A stretch of 20,961 nucleotides of DNA from Neocallimastix lanati (nom. inval.) (taxonomy: Eukaryota; Neocallimastigomycota; Neocallimastigomycetes; Neocallimastigales; Neocallimastigaceae): NCBI GenBank assembly GCA_016946835.1, contig JACVTC010000520.1, positions 1 through 20,961 on the forward strand, in the 5' to 3' direction. The notes under the pieces were generated by a model. It searched no databases and had not been told where the DNA came from. It saw only the letters and a program-made list of their open reading frames with translations. Position 1 is the stretch's first letter, and each line of letters begins with the position of its first letter. Both the position numbers and the translations under genes were made by a program. This document shows, piece after piece, positions 1-8,074 of this stretch.

Positions 1-642
1 TTTATTAAAATAACAATAATTGATAAAAAAATATTTCGAGTTTATTAAGAAATTTTTATTATATATTTTTTCTAAATAATAACTCTTGATTTTATTTTAT
101 AGAAAAAATCAAGGTTATTTATAATTTTTTTTGTTCATAATCTTAAAAGTTATTCTTTCAGGAAAAAGATTATGAGAAAAAACCTGAAAGATAAAATAAA
201 TTAATTATTTATTATTTAATATAATTTAATATTATTTAATATTATTTAATATTATTTAATATTATTTATATTATTTAATATTGAATTAATATTTTATAAA
301 TTATTTATTATATTTTTAATTTATAATTATTATAATTTTATATTAATTTAATATTAATTATATTAATATTAATATTTTAATATAATTAATTATTATTTTA
401 ATTAAATAATATTAATTATTTATATTAAATTTTTATTAATTAAAATATTTTTATATTTAATATAATTAATTATTAATTATTAAAAAATTAATTTTATTTA
501 ATATATTTTTAATTATTATTAATTATTAAAATTATATTATATTAAATAATATTTTATTTTATTAAAAATTATTTAAATTTTAATTAATAATAAAAATTAT
601 ATATTTATATTATATTTTTAATTTAATTAATTATTATTTACA
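1..642 (-). mobile_element. Partial LTR-like repeat at the window edge
   Basis: No gene is present. Read on the minus strand it starts with TGTAAATAATAAT at 642 and runs off the window at 1. It carries the same ordered signals as the three repeats at 10650-13362: two interleaved inverted repeats (135-190), a TATA box (TATTTATA on the plus strand near 116-123), then a hairpin CTTGATTTT/AAAATCAAG (84-113). This shared layout, plus the TG start, makes a diverged solo LTR the best reading. The other terminus is not in the window, so family and length are unknown. Most of the rest is A/T filler. Confidence 0.5.
211..279. repeat. Decamer minisatellite ATTATTTAAT
   Basis: About five near-perfect tandem copies of the 10-mer ATTATTTAAT (one reads ATAATTTAAT), decaying into related A/T sequence. 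It lies inside the LTR-like sequence at the left edge. Confidence 0.75.
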
Positions 643-644
643 CA

Positions 645-1692
645 TGTTATGGTTCGAGGAATTCAAAAAAAAAATTATATAATATTAAAACACAAAAAAA
701 AATTTTATTCTTTCACAATAATTTTTATTTATTTATTATATTTTTATTTTAATTTTTATTTTATTTTTATTATTATTTTTATTTATTTATTTTATTTTTA
801 TTTTATTTTTATTATTATTTTTATTTATTTATTTTATTTTTATTTTATTTTTATTATTATTTTTATTTATTTTTATTTATTTTTTTTTTTTATTTATTTT
901 TTTTTTTTTATTTATTTATTTTTATTATTTCTATTTTTTTTTTCTTTTTTTTTTTTCTCTCCCTAAAAAGGGGTTCCAAGGTAGTCAATTTATATCTTTT
1001 TGAAGATATAAAAGTAGCAAAGCCTCTGGAAGTAGTTGAAGAGATGGAAAAACAATAGATTTTTAAATCTTATTGATTATTTCCTTATTGTAATAAATAG
1101 AAATTTTATTATTTCCTAATATTCAAATTAACCAAAATAAATCTATAATATAAAAGATGCATTATAGATAAGAATTAAACAAAAAAAAGAGAAGCAGTAT
1201 TACAATAAAATTGAATACTTTAACTTAATTTTGATACTAATTTAATATGTAATCTTATATATTAATTTGAATGACATAATAGAAAATAAAATACATTTAT
1301 TAATATATGAAAAAATCTTTTACATTTTAAATACAGAAAATTTTATTTTATTTATTTCTTTCATTTCAATTATTTCTTAATTCGAAAGGACAGAAATATT
1401 GATAAAGTTATTTAAGTTGTTTATATACAGGAATTATTCCTTATTTAGAAAAATTAATACTAAAAGTAATTAGTACTATGTTATTGCTAAACTCTCATAA
1501 ATTTAATTTACCTTTATAAGGAATGAACATAATTTAAATTAAATTTTATGTATAAACTTAAATTTTCAGATCAAATAATATAGTAAAATTATTAATGTAA
1601 AGAATACATAAATTTATTAATATTTTAAAATTCACCTTGACTATATTAAAAGGTTTTTAATAAGAATCAATTTATTACTTCATTCTTTATCA
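645..1692 (-). repeat. 3' LTR of element 1
   Basis: 1,048-bp LTR, TG...CA on the plus strand, matching the copy at 8500-10035. From left to right on the plus strand it holds a T-rich microsatellite (719-956), a perfect 10-bp hairpin TTTATATCTT/AAGATATAAA (989-1012), a unique central part and the block 1188-1616 that occurs a second time inside the 5' LTR. It directly follows the PPT of pol in the sense direction. No gene is present; the long plus-strand ORF starting at 649 is only the translated microsatellite. Confidence 0.92.
719..956. repeat. T-rich low-complexity tract (TTTTTATTTATT type)
   Basis: Irregular tandem arrangement of TTTTA, TTTATTTATT and TTATTATT units inside the 3' LTR. Matching tracts occur at 8572-8690 and 9115-9299 in the 5' LTR. 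Copy-number differences here account for much of the length difference between LTRs outside the duplicated block. Confidence 0.85.
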
Positions 1693-1694
1693 CG

Positions 1695-1718
1695 ATGCCC
1701 CCGCTAAGACTCAAGCTA
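1695..1718 (-). promoter_or_regulatory. Polypurine tract / plus-strand primer region, element 1
   Basis: On the minus strand the last pol codon (TAG) begins a 24-base segment ending AGCGGGGGCAT, two bases before the 3' LTR. The same 24 bases occur at 16249-16272 in element 2, although the flanking LTRs differ greatly. Position and purine run fit the primer for plus-strand DNA synthesis. Confidence 0.8.
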
Positions 1719-1814
1719 TATTGTAGCTGAGTTATATTTTACTATATTTTTGAGGTGTACATTCCGATTTAATAATATTCCTGAATTTGGATCAGCTAAC
1801 GTAACTGTATTAAA
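1716..1814 (-). pseudogene. pol: C-terminal tail of element 1 pol (integrase), out of frame
   Basis: Thirty-three codons in a different frame from the integrase ORF just upstream. They encode FNTVTLAD...NRNVHLKNIV, which matches the C-terminus of element 2 Pol (FNTVTLAY...NRNVHLKNIV). The natural stop is TAG at 1716-1718. The reading frame is lost near 1814-1818, inside an AAGAAAAG run, where one base appears to be missing. No chromodomain follows; the protein ends about 30 residues after the GPY/F-like stretch. Confidence 0.75.
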
Positions 1815-2659
1815 CTTTTCTTGATTACTTTTAAAGGTCCATTAAAATAAGGTTCTAGTTTAGTTCTACTAAAGTTTCTAACTAGGACTAAATCTCCCTC
1901 CTTGATTTCCTTAGCCTGATTCATACTTTGTTTTTCTTCTCGTCTAACAGCCCAATATTTATTTGCATTTTTCACATTTTCTGATGCTTCTATGGTCCAT
2001 CTATAATGAGATATAAACTTTTCCAATAGAATTTCATCAGAAGATTTATTTATACCTTTAGTCGGTCTTGCAGCTATATCAAAAGGTTGTTGGTCTTCAC
2101 GACCATAAACTAATTCAAAACTAGAATGGTTAGTGGTACTATTTTTAACGGTTCTTAAAGCCCAGAGAGCAGAGGGTAATACCTCATCCCAATCTTTATT
2201 TTTTGTCCCAAGCAATCTAAGGAGTTTACCAATTTCTTTATTACGATTTTCCGTAAGTCCATTAGATTCGGGATGATATGTTGTAACAAATTTTATATAT
2301 ACATCATATAGGTCTAAAAATATTTTAGTCATATCTGATGTAAATTGGGCACCATTATCGGTGGTAATTACTTGGGGAACTCCATGACGAGAAAATACGT
2401 TAATAAGGAACTTAATTACGTCTTTAGAAGTGATATTTTCAGTCGGTTCTGCTTCTACCCACTTAGTGAAATAATCAACAGCTACTATTATATATTGATT
2501 ATTACTTCTAGTTTTAACCAGTGGACCGATAATGTCCAAACCAAGATGTACAAAAGGTCCTTCCACTTTAGTAGGTAGATTTTCTGTAGGCTCTGGATAA
2601 GGTTGTGGTCGATTTAATTGACATTTTTCACACTTACTGACAAACACGTTTAACATCAT
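1796..2659 (-). CDS. pol: Integrase core and C-terminal part of element 1 Pol (frameshifted fragment)
   Basis: This is the catalytic part of the retrotransposon integrase, which inserts the cDNA into the host chromosome. It starts with the CEKC half of the HHCC zinc finger (residues 10-13). The rve core carries the DDE triad: Asp in LDIIGP (residue 42), Asp in TTDNGAQF and Glu in NGLTEN, with exactly 35 residues between the last two, as in the D,D(35)E family. A GPY/F-like stretch (EPYFNGPLKV) lies near the end. The first seven residues (MMLNVFV) are out-of-frame translation: the fragment is joined to the upstream pol ORF by an approximately one-base insertion near 2634-2645, and the real C-terminus lies in another frame (1716-1814). 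Without those indels it would be one Pol polyprotein. Family assignment is certain; activity of this copy is doubtful. Confidence 0.9.
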   Translation of the reverse strand: MMLNVFVSKCEKCQLNRPQPYPEPTENLPTKVEGPFVHLGLDIIGPLVKTRSNNQYIIVAVDYFTKWVEAEPTENITSKDVIKFLINVFSRHGVPQVITTDNGAQFTSDMTKIFLDLYDVYIKFVTTYHPESNGLTENRNKEIGKLLRLLGTKNKDWDEVLPSALWALRTVKNSTTNHSSFELVYGREDQQPFDIAARPTKGINKSSDEILLEKFISHYRWTIEASENVKNANKYWAVRREEKQSMNQAKEIKEGDLVLVRNFSRTKLEPYFNGPLKVIKKSLIQLR

Positions 2660-5600
2660 TCACCATGTCGTTCCAATAATAACTCTTACGTAAACGTTGA
2701 TAAGTCTTATAATAACCATCGTGTCCAATATTATGAGCCTCTAATATTAATTTTATTCTTTCATTAAGATCGGTTACTAATTTTCTATAATTGTTACCAT
2801 CAATAAAGTAGTCAATACCATCAATAGTGGTGAATTTTTCATTGATAAAATCATGTATTACTTTGGATAATAAGGCTTCATTTTCATCATTCGTAATATC
2901 ATGGTTAATTATTTTCGTAGCTAAAACTACATTTTCTTTATTATTTTTCATTCGGGATAGGGCATCAGCAAGCACATTCTTTTTACCGGTTTCATATCTA
3001 ATGTCTACACCAAGCATACTAGCTGTCAAACACCATCTAGTTTGCCTTGCATTATGTGGTTCCTTATTTTTGAACAACCCTAGTAACGGTTTATGGTCCG
3101 TATATACAATAGTTGGTATTGGATTTCCATCTATATACGGTTTTAATTTAGTTATACAATAATATAGGGCAGCACCTTCTAGGTCAGTTATACCATAATG
3201 CTTTTCTGCTCTGGTCAAACTTCTACTAATAAAGTGAATAGGGTGTTCTTTTCCAGTTTCATTATCTTTTTGTAATAACACACCTCCTATTCCATCATAA
3301 GAAGCATCGGTACGTATAATAAATTCTTTATCAAACTGAGGGAAACTTAATATGGGTGCATTTATTAGTTTTTCTTTCAGTACTTCAAACGATTTTTGGT
3401 GTTCACTAGTCCAAACATACTTCACACCTTTCCTTAATAATTTACACAAACACGCAGTAATTTGTGAATATTTATCGATGAAATTTCTATAGTATCCAAC
3501 AGCTCCTAAAAATGAACGTAATTCATGGATGTCCTGAGGGGGTTTCCAATCTCTGATAACCTCGATTTTACTATCAAGAGGTTTTAAGCCTTTAGTGGTT
3601 AATCTATGCCCCAAAACATTCACTTCTGTTTTCATGAAGTGACACTTTTCAATATTAAGTTTTAATCTATTTTCTTTGAGTATGGATAAAACTTGTTGAA
3701 TATGTTGGAGGTGTTCTTCAACTGTTTTAGAGTATATAAGTATATCATCGATAAAATTATAAACACACTTTCCTATTAAAGGAAATAGGATTCTATTCAT
3801 TTCTCTTTGAAAGGTTGCAGGAGCGTTGGTTAAACCAAATGGCATAACTTTAAATTGGTAGTTACCAAACTTAGTGGTGAAAGTTGTTATACCAATACTT
3901 TCTTCCTCCATTAAAATTTGGTGATATCCAGAGTATAAGTCAATGGTAGTGAAGATAGTTGCACCATTGAGACTATCAAAAATTTCATCAATGTATGGTA
4001 TAGAATAAGAATCCTTTATAGTAGAATCATTAACCTTCCTATAATCTACACACATACGCCATTTCCCATTAGGCTTTGGTACTAGAACAATAGGCGAAGA
4101 CCATTCAGAATTTGAAGGCTCAATTAACTTTTTATTAATTAACTTAGTTAATTCTTCCTTTAAAATATCTGTCTTTAATTTTGTTAGCCGATAAGCTCTT
4201 TGTTTTATAGGTTTGGTACCAGCTTTTAGATTTATTTTGTGTGGTGAAAGCAATGATGGTGTTAATTCCTCAGACGACGTAGCAACAATTTCTATATTGT
4301 CCTCTAATAGGTGTATTATATCAGTTCTATATTTTTCATTTAGAGTATTCATAAATATTGTATTATGTATATATTCCATAGGTGGTAATCCTTCTAATTT
4401 CTTTAATTCCCCACCAGCATATTTTTCCTTACTATTATCCTCAAGTAATTTGTTAACACTACAAATATATTTTTCGTCAATTGCAGAATTATTTATTGGT
4501 GTAATAGAACTGATAGTACCATCCATGTTATATTTACATAAGCAATTATTTAAGGGATTAATAAATAATCTATTATCAACTATAGTTTTTAAATTAATTA
4601 GCATGTCATAAAATGGTTCCTCTTTTTCTACAATTCGGAAATCAATTAACAATGAAAGCTCATTAATTTTCACAGGTATCCTAACGACTATTCCTTCAGA
4701 GTATTCATCGTCTCTAGTGGCAAGCATTATTCTACCACAACTATGACCAACAACGGTATATTGGTATGGTAGAGAATTATAATATTTTTGTGACATAATA
4801 TTTAAATTACTACACGTATCAATAAGTAATTTTCCAGATACACCATCAACAGAGGCATCTACCATTGCAATATCCTCCTCTGTTATTTCTGTACTTTTAC
4901 TTTTATAGTTATGATCAACATTATTAACTAATGTTGTAGTAGCAACTACATTATTAATAGCGCCAACAACATTAGTGGTGGCTTTTACTAGTTTTAAACC
5001 TTGGGAAACTTGACTTCTTATTTTAGGCGCAGCATTCCAAAGCTGTCCAAAGGTAATATTACACTTGGTATTGCTTAAATCATCCCATACATCATATTCC
5101 TTATAATTAGAAAGCATTTTAATAATTCGATTTACCCGAGGTATTTTCATACTATTATTATTATCATTATTATTATTATTATTAATACCATCTGTATTAA
5201 TTAATTTATTTAATATATTTTTATTATTCGTTACATGATTATTATCGATAATAGTTTCATTATTATTAATATTAATAGTATTATTATTATTAATATCATT
5301 TACGACTGGGGTTTTTCTAATAGTTCCGTTGTTACTATTATTAGGATTACTAGTATTATTATTATTATTTTTGTCTTTTTTTCTTTCTCTAGTTTGGTTA
5401 ATTTCCCTTGGAGCTTCTACATTATCAACTTTTGAAGTTATTTCCTCTTTATTAGTAATTAAGTTTACATTAGACTGACTGGATGATGCAGTTTCGAATT
5501 CTTTAGAATTAGTACTAGATTTCAAAAATCTTTCTTTATCACGTATTGCTTTTTCAATTTTCTTTTCTTTATTGATATTTGGTTGCATAATTATTGATGT

Positions 5601-5825
5601 TTGCAACTGTTTCTTATGAGGTATCACCTCTTCAGTTTCCAATTCTCTTTCTTTTCTTTTTCTTAATGCAGGAGTGTTTATAGGTCGTGGATTATCACGT
5701 AGGCTTTTATGAATTTTCCTTCCTTTTCCATTATCTAACTCAACATCACTTTCATCAAGTTTTCTTTTTGCCGCACCGACAAAATATTCTCCTACCTGAT
5801 CATGACTTTTGATAGTATAATCCAC
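2634..5825 (-). CDS. pol: Gag-Pol polyprotein, protease-RT-RNase H-integrase N-terminus (element 1)
   Basis: Copies element RNA into DNA inside virus-like particles. Domains in order: basic, Asn-rich N-terminus (about residues 1-240); retropepsin-like protease with LLIDTCSN near residue 337 (Cys replaces the usual Gly of D-T/S-G); reverse transcriptase with VDYRKVN, PFGLTNAPATFQ and the catalytic FIDD near residue 692; RNase H with TDAS (about 838), YTDH (about 909) and ADALSR (about 955); then the HNIGH half of the integrase zinc finger before a premature stop. The given start is a GTG and is not real initiation: the frame stays open upstream to about 5954 and overlaps the gag end. Expression is probably by -1 frameshifting at 5918-5924. 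The 3' break is an approximately one-base insertion; integrase continues at 1796-2659. Confidence 0.93.
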   Translation of the reverse strand: MDYTIKSHDQVGEYFVGAAKRKLDESDVELDNGKGRKIHKSLRDNPRPINTPALRKRKERELETEEVIPHKKQLQTSIIMQPNINKEKKIEKAIRDKERFLKSSTNSKEFETASSSQSNVNLITNKEEITSKVDNVEAPREINQTRERKKDKNNNNNTSNPNNSNNGTIRKTPVVNDINNNNTININNNETIIDNNHVTNNKNILNKLINTDGINNNNNNDNNNSMKIPRVNRIIKMLSNYKEYDVWDDLSNTKCNITFGQLWNAAPKIRSQVSQGLKLVKATTNVVGAINNVVATTTLVNNVDHNYKSKSTEITEEDIAMVDASVDGVSGKLLIDTCSNLNIMSQKYYNSLPYQYTVVGHSCGRIMLATRDDEYSEGIVVRIPVKINELSLLIDFRIVEKEEPFYDMLINLKTIVDNRLFINPLNNCLCKYNMDGTISSITPINNSAIDEKYICSVNKLLEDNSKEKYAGGELKKLEGLPPMEYIHNTIFMNTLNEKYRTDIIHLLEDNIEIVATSSEELTPSLLSPHKINLKAGTKPIKQRAYRLTKLKTDILKEELTKLINKKLIEPSNSEWSSPIVLVPKPNGKWRMCVDYRKVNDSTIKDSYSIPYIDEIFDSLNGATIFTTIDLYSGYHQILMEEESIGITTFTTKFGNYQFKVMPFGLTNAPATFQREMNRILFPLIGKCVYNFIDDILIYSKTVEEHLQHIQQVLSILKENRLKLNIEKCHFMKTEVNVLGHRLTTKGLKPLDSKIEVIRDWKPPQDIHELRSFLGAVGYYRNFIDKYSQITACLCKLLRKGVKYVWTSEHQKSFEVLKEKLINAPILSFPQFDKEFIIRTDASYDGIGGVLLQKDNETGKEHPIHFISRSLTRAEKHYGITDLEGAALYYCITKLKPYIDGNPIPTIVYTDHKPLLGLFKNKEPHNARQTRWCLTASMLGVDIRYETGKKNVLADALSRMKNNKENVVLATKIINHDITNDENEALLSKVIHDFINEKFTTIDGIDYFIDGNNYRKLVTDLNERIKLILEAHNIGHDGYYKTYQRLRKSYYWNDMVNDVKRVCQ

Positions 5826-5874
5826 TCTGTAGTCTTTACTTTCTGCATCAGAAGAATTGGAAGTATATTTTAAT

Positions 5875-5924
5875 GAAGCTATTTTTTTGATGGGAGTGCT
5901 TCCTCTCCCTTCTACTGGTTTAAA
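5875..5924 (-). promoter_or_regulatory. -1 ribosomal frameshift signal (UUUAAAC plus H-type pseudoknot), element 1
   Basis: The sense strand has T-TTA-AAC in the gag frame (5918-5924), two codons before the gag stop. An 8-nt spacer (5910-5917) leads to stem 1, GGGAG (5905-5909) with CTCCC (5892-5896). The stem 1 loop contains GAAGC (5898-5902), complementary to GCTTC at 5875-5879 across a 12-nt A-rich loop. Shifting by -1 enters the pol frame exactly (TTT AAA CCA GTA). Heptamer, spacer and both stems recur in element 2 (20220-20272). UUUAAAC is a classic -1 slippery site; use here is inferred. Confidence 0.82.
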
Positions 5925-6871
5925 GGTCCTTTGGAAAAAATCTGTTTCTTATTTTCTTCTATAATGGCTTGTAGTTTGGGACAATGTTGTTGATAATGTC
6001 CAGGTTCCTTACAGAAGAAACAGGTTTTGACGGTAGAGTTTCTTGGTCCACGTGTAAGGTTCTCCCTTTCACTTTCATCAGAAACTTTCCTATTGTCCCT
6101 GTTTTCATAAGTATTTCTTGGTGGTGAACTACGACTCTTATTATAATTATTATTATTATTGTTGGAAACATTTCTATTAGGACTTGGTACACGATGTAAC
6201 CTCACAGCAAGTCTATCCACTTTTTCTGCAATTTCATAAGCCTTTGAAAGTGGTATATCATCAATTAAAGTTACTCTTTTCCAGGCCTCAATATTATTCT
6301 CAAGTGCATCAGCATAGTCCAAGATACTGATTTGTTTTTTGTGAGTTTTATCTAATTTTAAATATAATGTCCGATATCTTTTATTAAAATCCCTTACTTT
6401 TTCATTTCTACCAATTTTAAGAGCACGCAATTCCCTTAATAAGGTATTCTGATCTTCCTTTGCCCCATAGAATACTTCAAGAGCGTTGACGATCTCGACA
6501 AAAGAAGGATAACGGTTAGTTCTAACACTATCATTACTAGAACTACTTGAACTAGTAGAGCTACTGGTGCTAGATCCTGACATCTCACCAGTATCAGTGG
6601 AACCATTCAATTCTACATCTTCTTCTGCTGTAGTAGCAGGTAGTTCTAATTCTTGGATAATTTGTCTTGGTTCACCAGTAGACGTTAATAGGCAAGCAAC
6701 AAAAATAGTTTTTGGATCAGTGATATTTTGTAATTGGATCCATAACTCAATTTCAGAAGCCCAAGATTTTATATCCAAATGGTCCTTGTTTAATTTATCA
6801 ACATATTTTAGTTCCTTTTTAAGATCTTTAAATGAAGGAACATTAGTAGTATCATTAGTAACTGAAGCCAT
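5912..6871 (-). CDS. gag: Gag polyprotein (element 1)
   Basis: Structural protein that assembles the virus-like particle and binds element RNA. I start it at ATG 6871 (MASVTND...), which has A at -3 and G at +4. The longer frame to 6916 begins with TTG and is not a likely start. The product is 319 residues. Its central part (DFNKRYRTLYLKLDKTHKKQISILDYADAL) is a retrotransposon Gag capsid-like region. A Ser-rich linker lies near residues 105-120, an Asn run near 240-245, and a CCHC zinc knuckle (CFFCKEPGHYQQHC, C-x2-C-x4-H-x4-C) near residue 295. It ends with TAG at 5912-5914 inside the frameshift region that leads into pol. It is intact, unlike pol. Element 2 Gag is homologous but has an acidic linker instead of the Ser run. 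Confidence 0.92.
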   Translation of the reverse strand: MASVTNDTTNVPSFKDLKKELKYVDKLNKDHLDIKSWASEIELWIQLQNITDPKTIFVACLLTSTGEPRQIIQELELPATTAEEDVELNGSTDTGEMSGSSTSSSTSSSSSSNDSVRTNRYPSFVEIVNALEVFYGAKEDQNTLLRELRALKIGRNEKVRDFNKRYRTLYLKLDKTHKKQISILDYADALENNIEAWKRVTLIDDIPLSKAYEIAEKVDRLAVRLHRVPSPNRNVSNNNNNNYNKSRSSPPRNTYENRDNRKVSDESERENLTRGPRNSTVKTCFFCKEPGHYQQHCPKLQAIIEENKKQIFSKGPLNQ

Positions 6872-6929
6872 ATTTCTTGAGTAGAAATTATACAGTAATA
6901 TAGGTAAAATATTCAAAATAAAAATAATA

Positions 6930-6932
<3 letters not shown>

Positions 6933-7006
<74 letters not shown>
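6933..7006. repeat. Poly(T) tract of 74 (poly(A) in the element's sense strand)
   Basis: Uninterrupted run of 74 T on the plus strand. It lies 61 bp upstream of the gag ATG in the element's sense direction, where it reads as 74 consecutive A. The exact length may be affected by sequencing. Confidence 0.9.
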
Positions 7007-7008
<2 letters not shown>

Positions 7009-7059
7009 TTGTGTGTGTGAGTATGTTATAGATATATATAATATAGTATTAGAATTTAT

Positions 7060-7124
7060 AAGTTTACAAACACTTCAGAGATTAGAAAAAAAAAATAGGT
7101 AAGTTTACAAACACTTCAGAGATA
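7060..7124. repeat. Direct repeat, two copies of AAGTTTACAAACACTTCAGA
   Basis: Two copies of a roughly 23-bp sequence at 7060-7083 and 7101-7124, separated by an A-rich linker (period 41). They lie in the element 1 leader. Confidence 0.85.
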
Positions 7125-7144
7125 AAAAAAAAAAATAAGTAAAA

Positions 7145-7215
7145 TTTTTTTTTTTTTTTTTTTGTTTTTTTTTTGTTTTTTTTTTTTGTTTTTTTTTTTG
7201 TTTTGTTTTATTTTG
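7145..7215. repeat. T-rich tract with spaced single G residues
   Basis: Runs of 8-19 T separated by single G (TTTG steps). In the element sense strand this is an A-rich stretch with single C. It lies in the leader, upstream of the 74-A tract. Confidence 0.85.
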
Positions 7216-7281
7216 ATATCCAAGATTAAAATATTTTATAATTATTGTTTATTAAATTATATCTTTATAGTTATTTATATG

Positions 7282-7490
7282 AGGTTCGAAATACACTTCG
7301 ACCACCTACAAGAAATATATTTTTAGGTTCGAATAACACTCGACCACCTAAGGAAATTTTATATTATTGGTTCGAATACCTTTCGATCACCAATAGAAGA
7401 TATAATTATATTAAGGTTATAAGCTCGAATGACACTTCGACCACTTATAATGATAATTATTTGGTTCAAGATACACCTCGACAACCAAAT
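7282..7490 (-). repeat. Tandem array of five covarying hairpins in the element 1 leader
   Basis: Five stem-loops at 7282-7307, 7323-7351, 7365-7395, 7417-7450 and 7459-7490. Each has a variable outer stem, an inner stem TCGAA/TTCGA, a short loop (ATACAC in two, close variants in two) and an unpaired dinucleotide (CC, TC or CA) on the 3' side of the inner stem, as read on the plus strand. Outer stems differ but stay paired: AGGT/ACCT, TTAGGT/ACCTAA, TATTGGT/ACCAATA, TTATAAG/CTTATAA, ATTTGGT/ACCAAAT. Hairpin 4 has a C-A mismatch next to the inner stem and hairpin 5 one mismatch inside it. Compensatory changes argue for a selected structure. Function unknown. Confidence 0.85.
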
Positions 7491-7574
7491 CAAACAGGTA
7501 GTAAAAAAAATATAGTAGTCCTTCTTCTTTGGCTCAATTTCACTTAACCACAGAGTAAGAACAGTAAACAAAAA

Positions 7575-7596
7575 TTTTTTTTTTTTTTTTTTTTTT
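7575..7596. repeat. Poly(T) tract of 22
   Basis: Uninterrupted run of 22 T on the plus strand (A in the element sense), separating the hairpin array from the more GC-rich structured part of the leader. Confidence 0.9.
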
Positions 7597-7757
7597 GGAA
7601 TTCAGTACACTAGAATTTCTTATATGTAGCACGGAATAAATTAATTGCTAAATTAAAAAAAATTAATATGGAAAATTTATAAATATTTCTTATATATATA
7701 TTATTAGCTTTATATTATTTTCGGATCCGCAGATTCTTTACAGGGCCGTTCGACCTC

Positions 7758-7848
7758 CACTATTGAACCGTCAGAATAGTGAATATAACAGAGTAGTGTG
7801 TGCCTGTACGAACACGGGACCTTACCACTTTTTCTATTCTGTTATCAC
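7758..7848 (-). other. Structured, relatively GC-rich patch in the leader
   Basis: Contains hairpin CACTATT/AATAGTG with a 10-nt loop (7758-7781) and a longer-range stem of GTGA(ATA)TAACAGA (7779-7792) with TCTGTTATCAC (7838-7848). The two stems share GTG at 7779-7781, so they would be mutually exclusive at that edge. Base composition is clearly less AT-rich than the surroundings. Confidence 0.5.
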
Positions 7849-8074
7849 TTGTATCACTAAACCTTATTCAATAATGCTCTACTACCTCCCTATGTGTAAA
7901 GCAATCCTTCTCCTATTCTCTAATATAAACGTCTAATTTTTATATCTATATATATCAACAGTCTTGGTATCAATATATAGATACTATATATATGTATATA
8001 TTTATAAATTTGAATTTATAATTTCAATTATAATATAATTTAGTCGATAATATAAATACGAATTACTATATACA

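Noticed and set aside
649-966. 105-codon plus-strand ORF at the start of the 3' LTR
   Set aside because: Translated T-rich microsatellite (Phe/Tyr/Ile only), inside an LTR, antisense to the element.
2345-6884. Several plus-strand ORFs of 66-132 codons opposite gag and pol
   Set aside because: Shadow frames of the minus-strand retrotransposon genes with no domain features.
6872-6916. Longer gag start at 6916
   Set aside because: The codon is TTG; the ATG at 6871 has a good context and begins a natural Gag N-terminus.
7245-7571. Short ORFs on both strands over the hairpin array
   Set aside because: They arise from the repeated hairpin sequence; hairpin spacing is not a multiple of three throughout and the peptides are not repeat-like.
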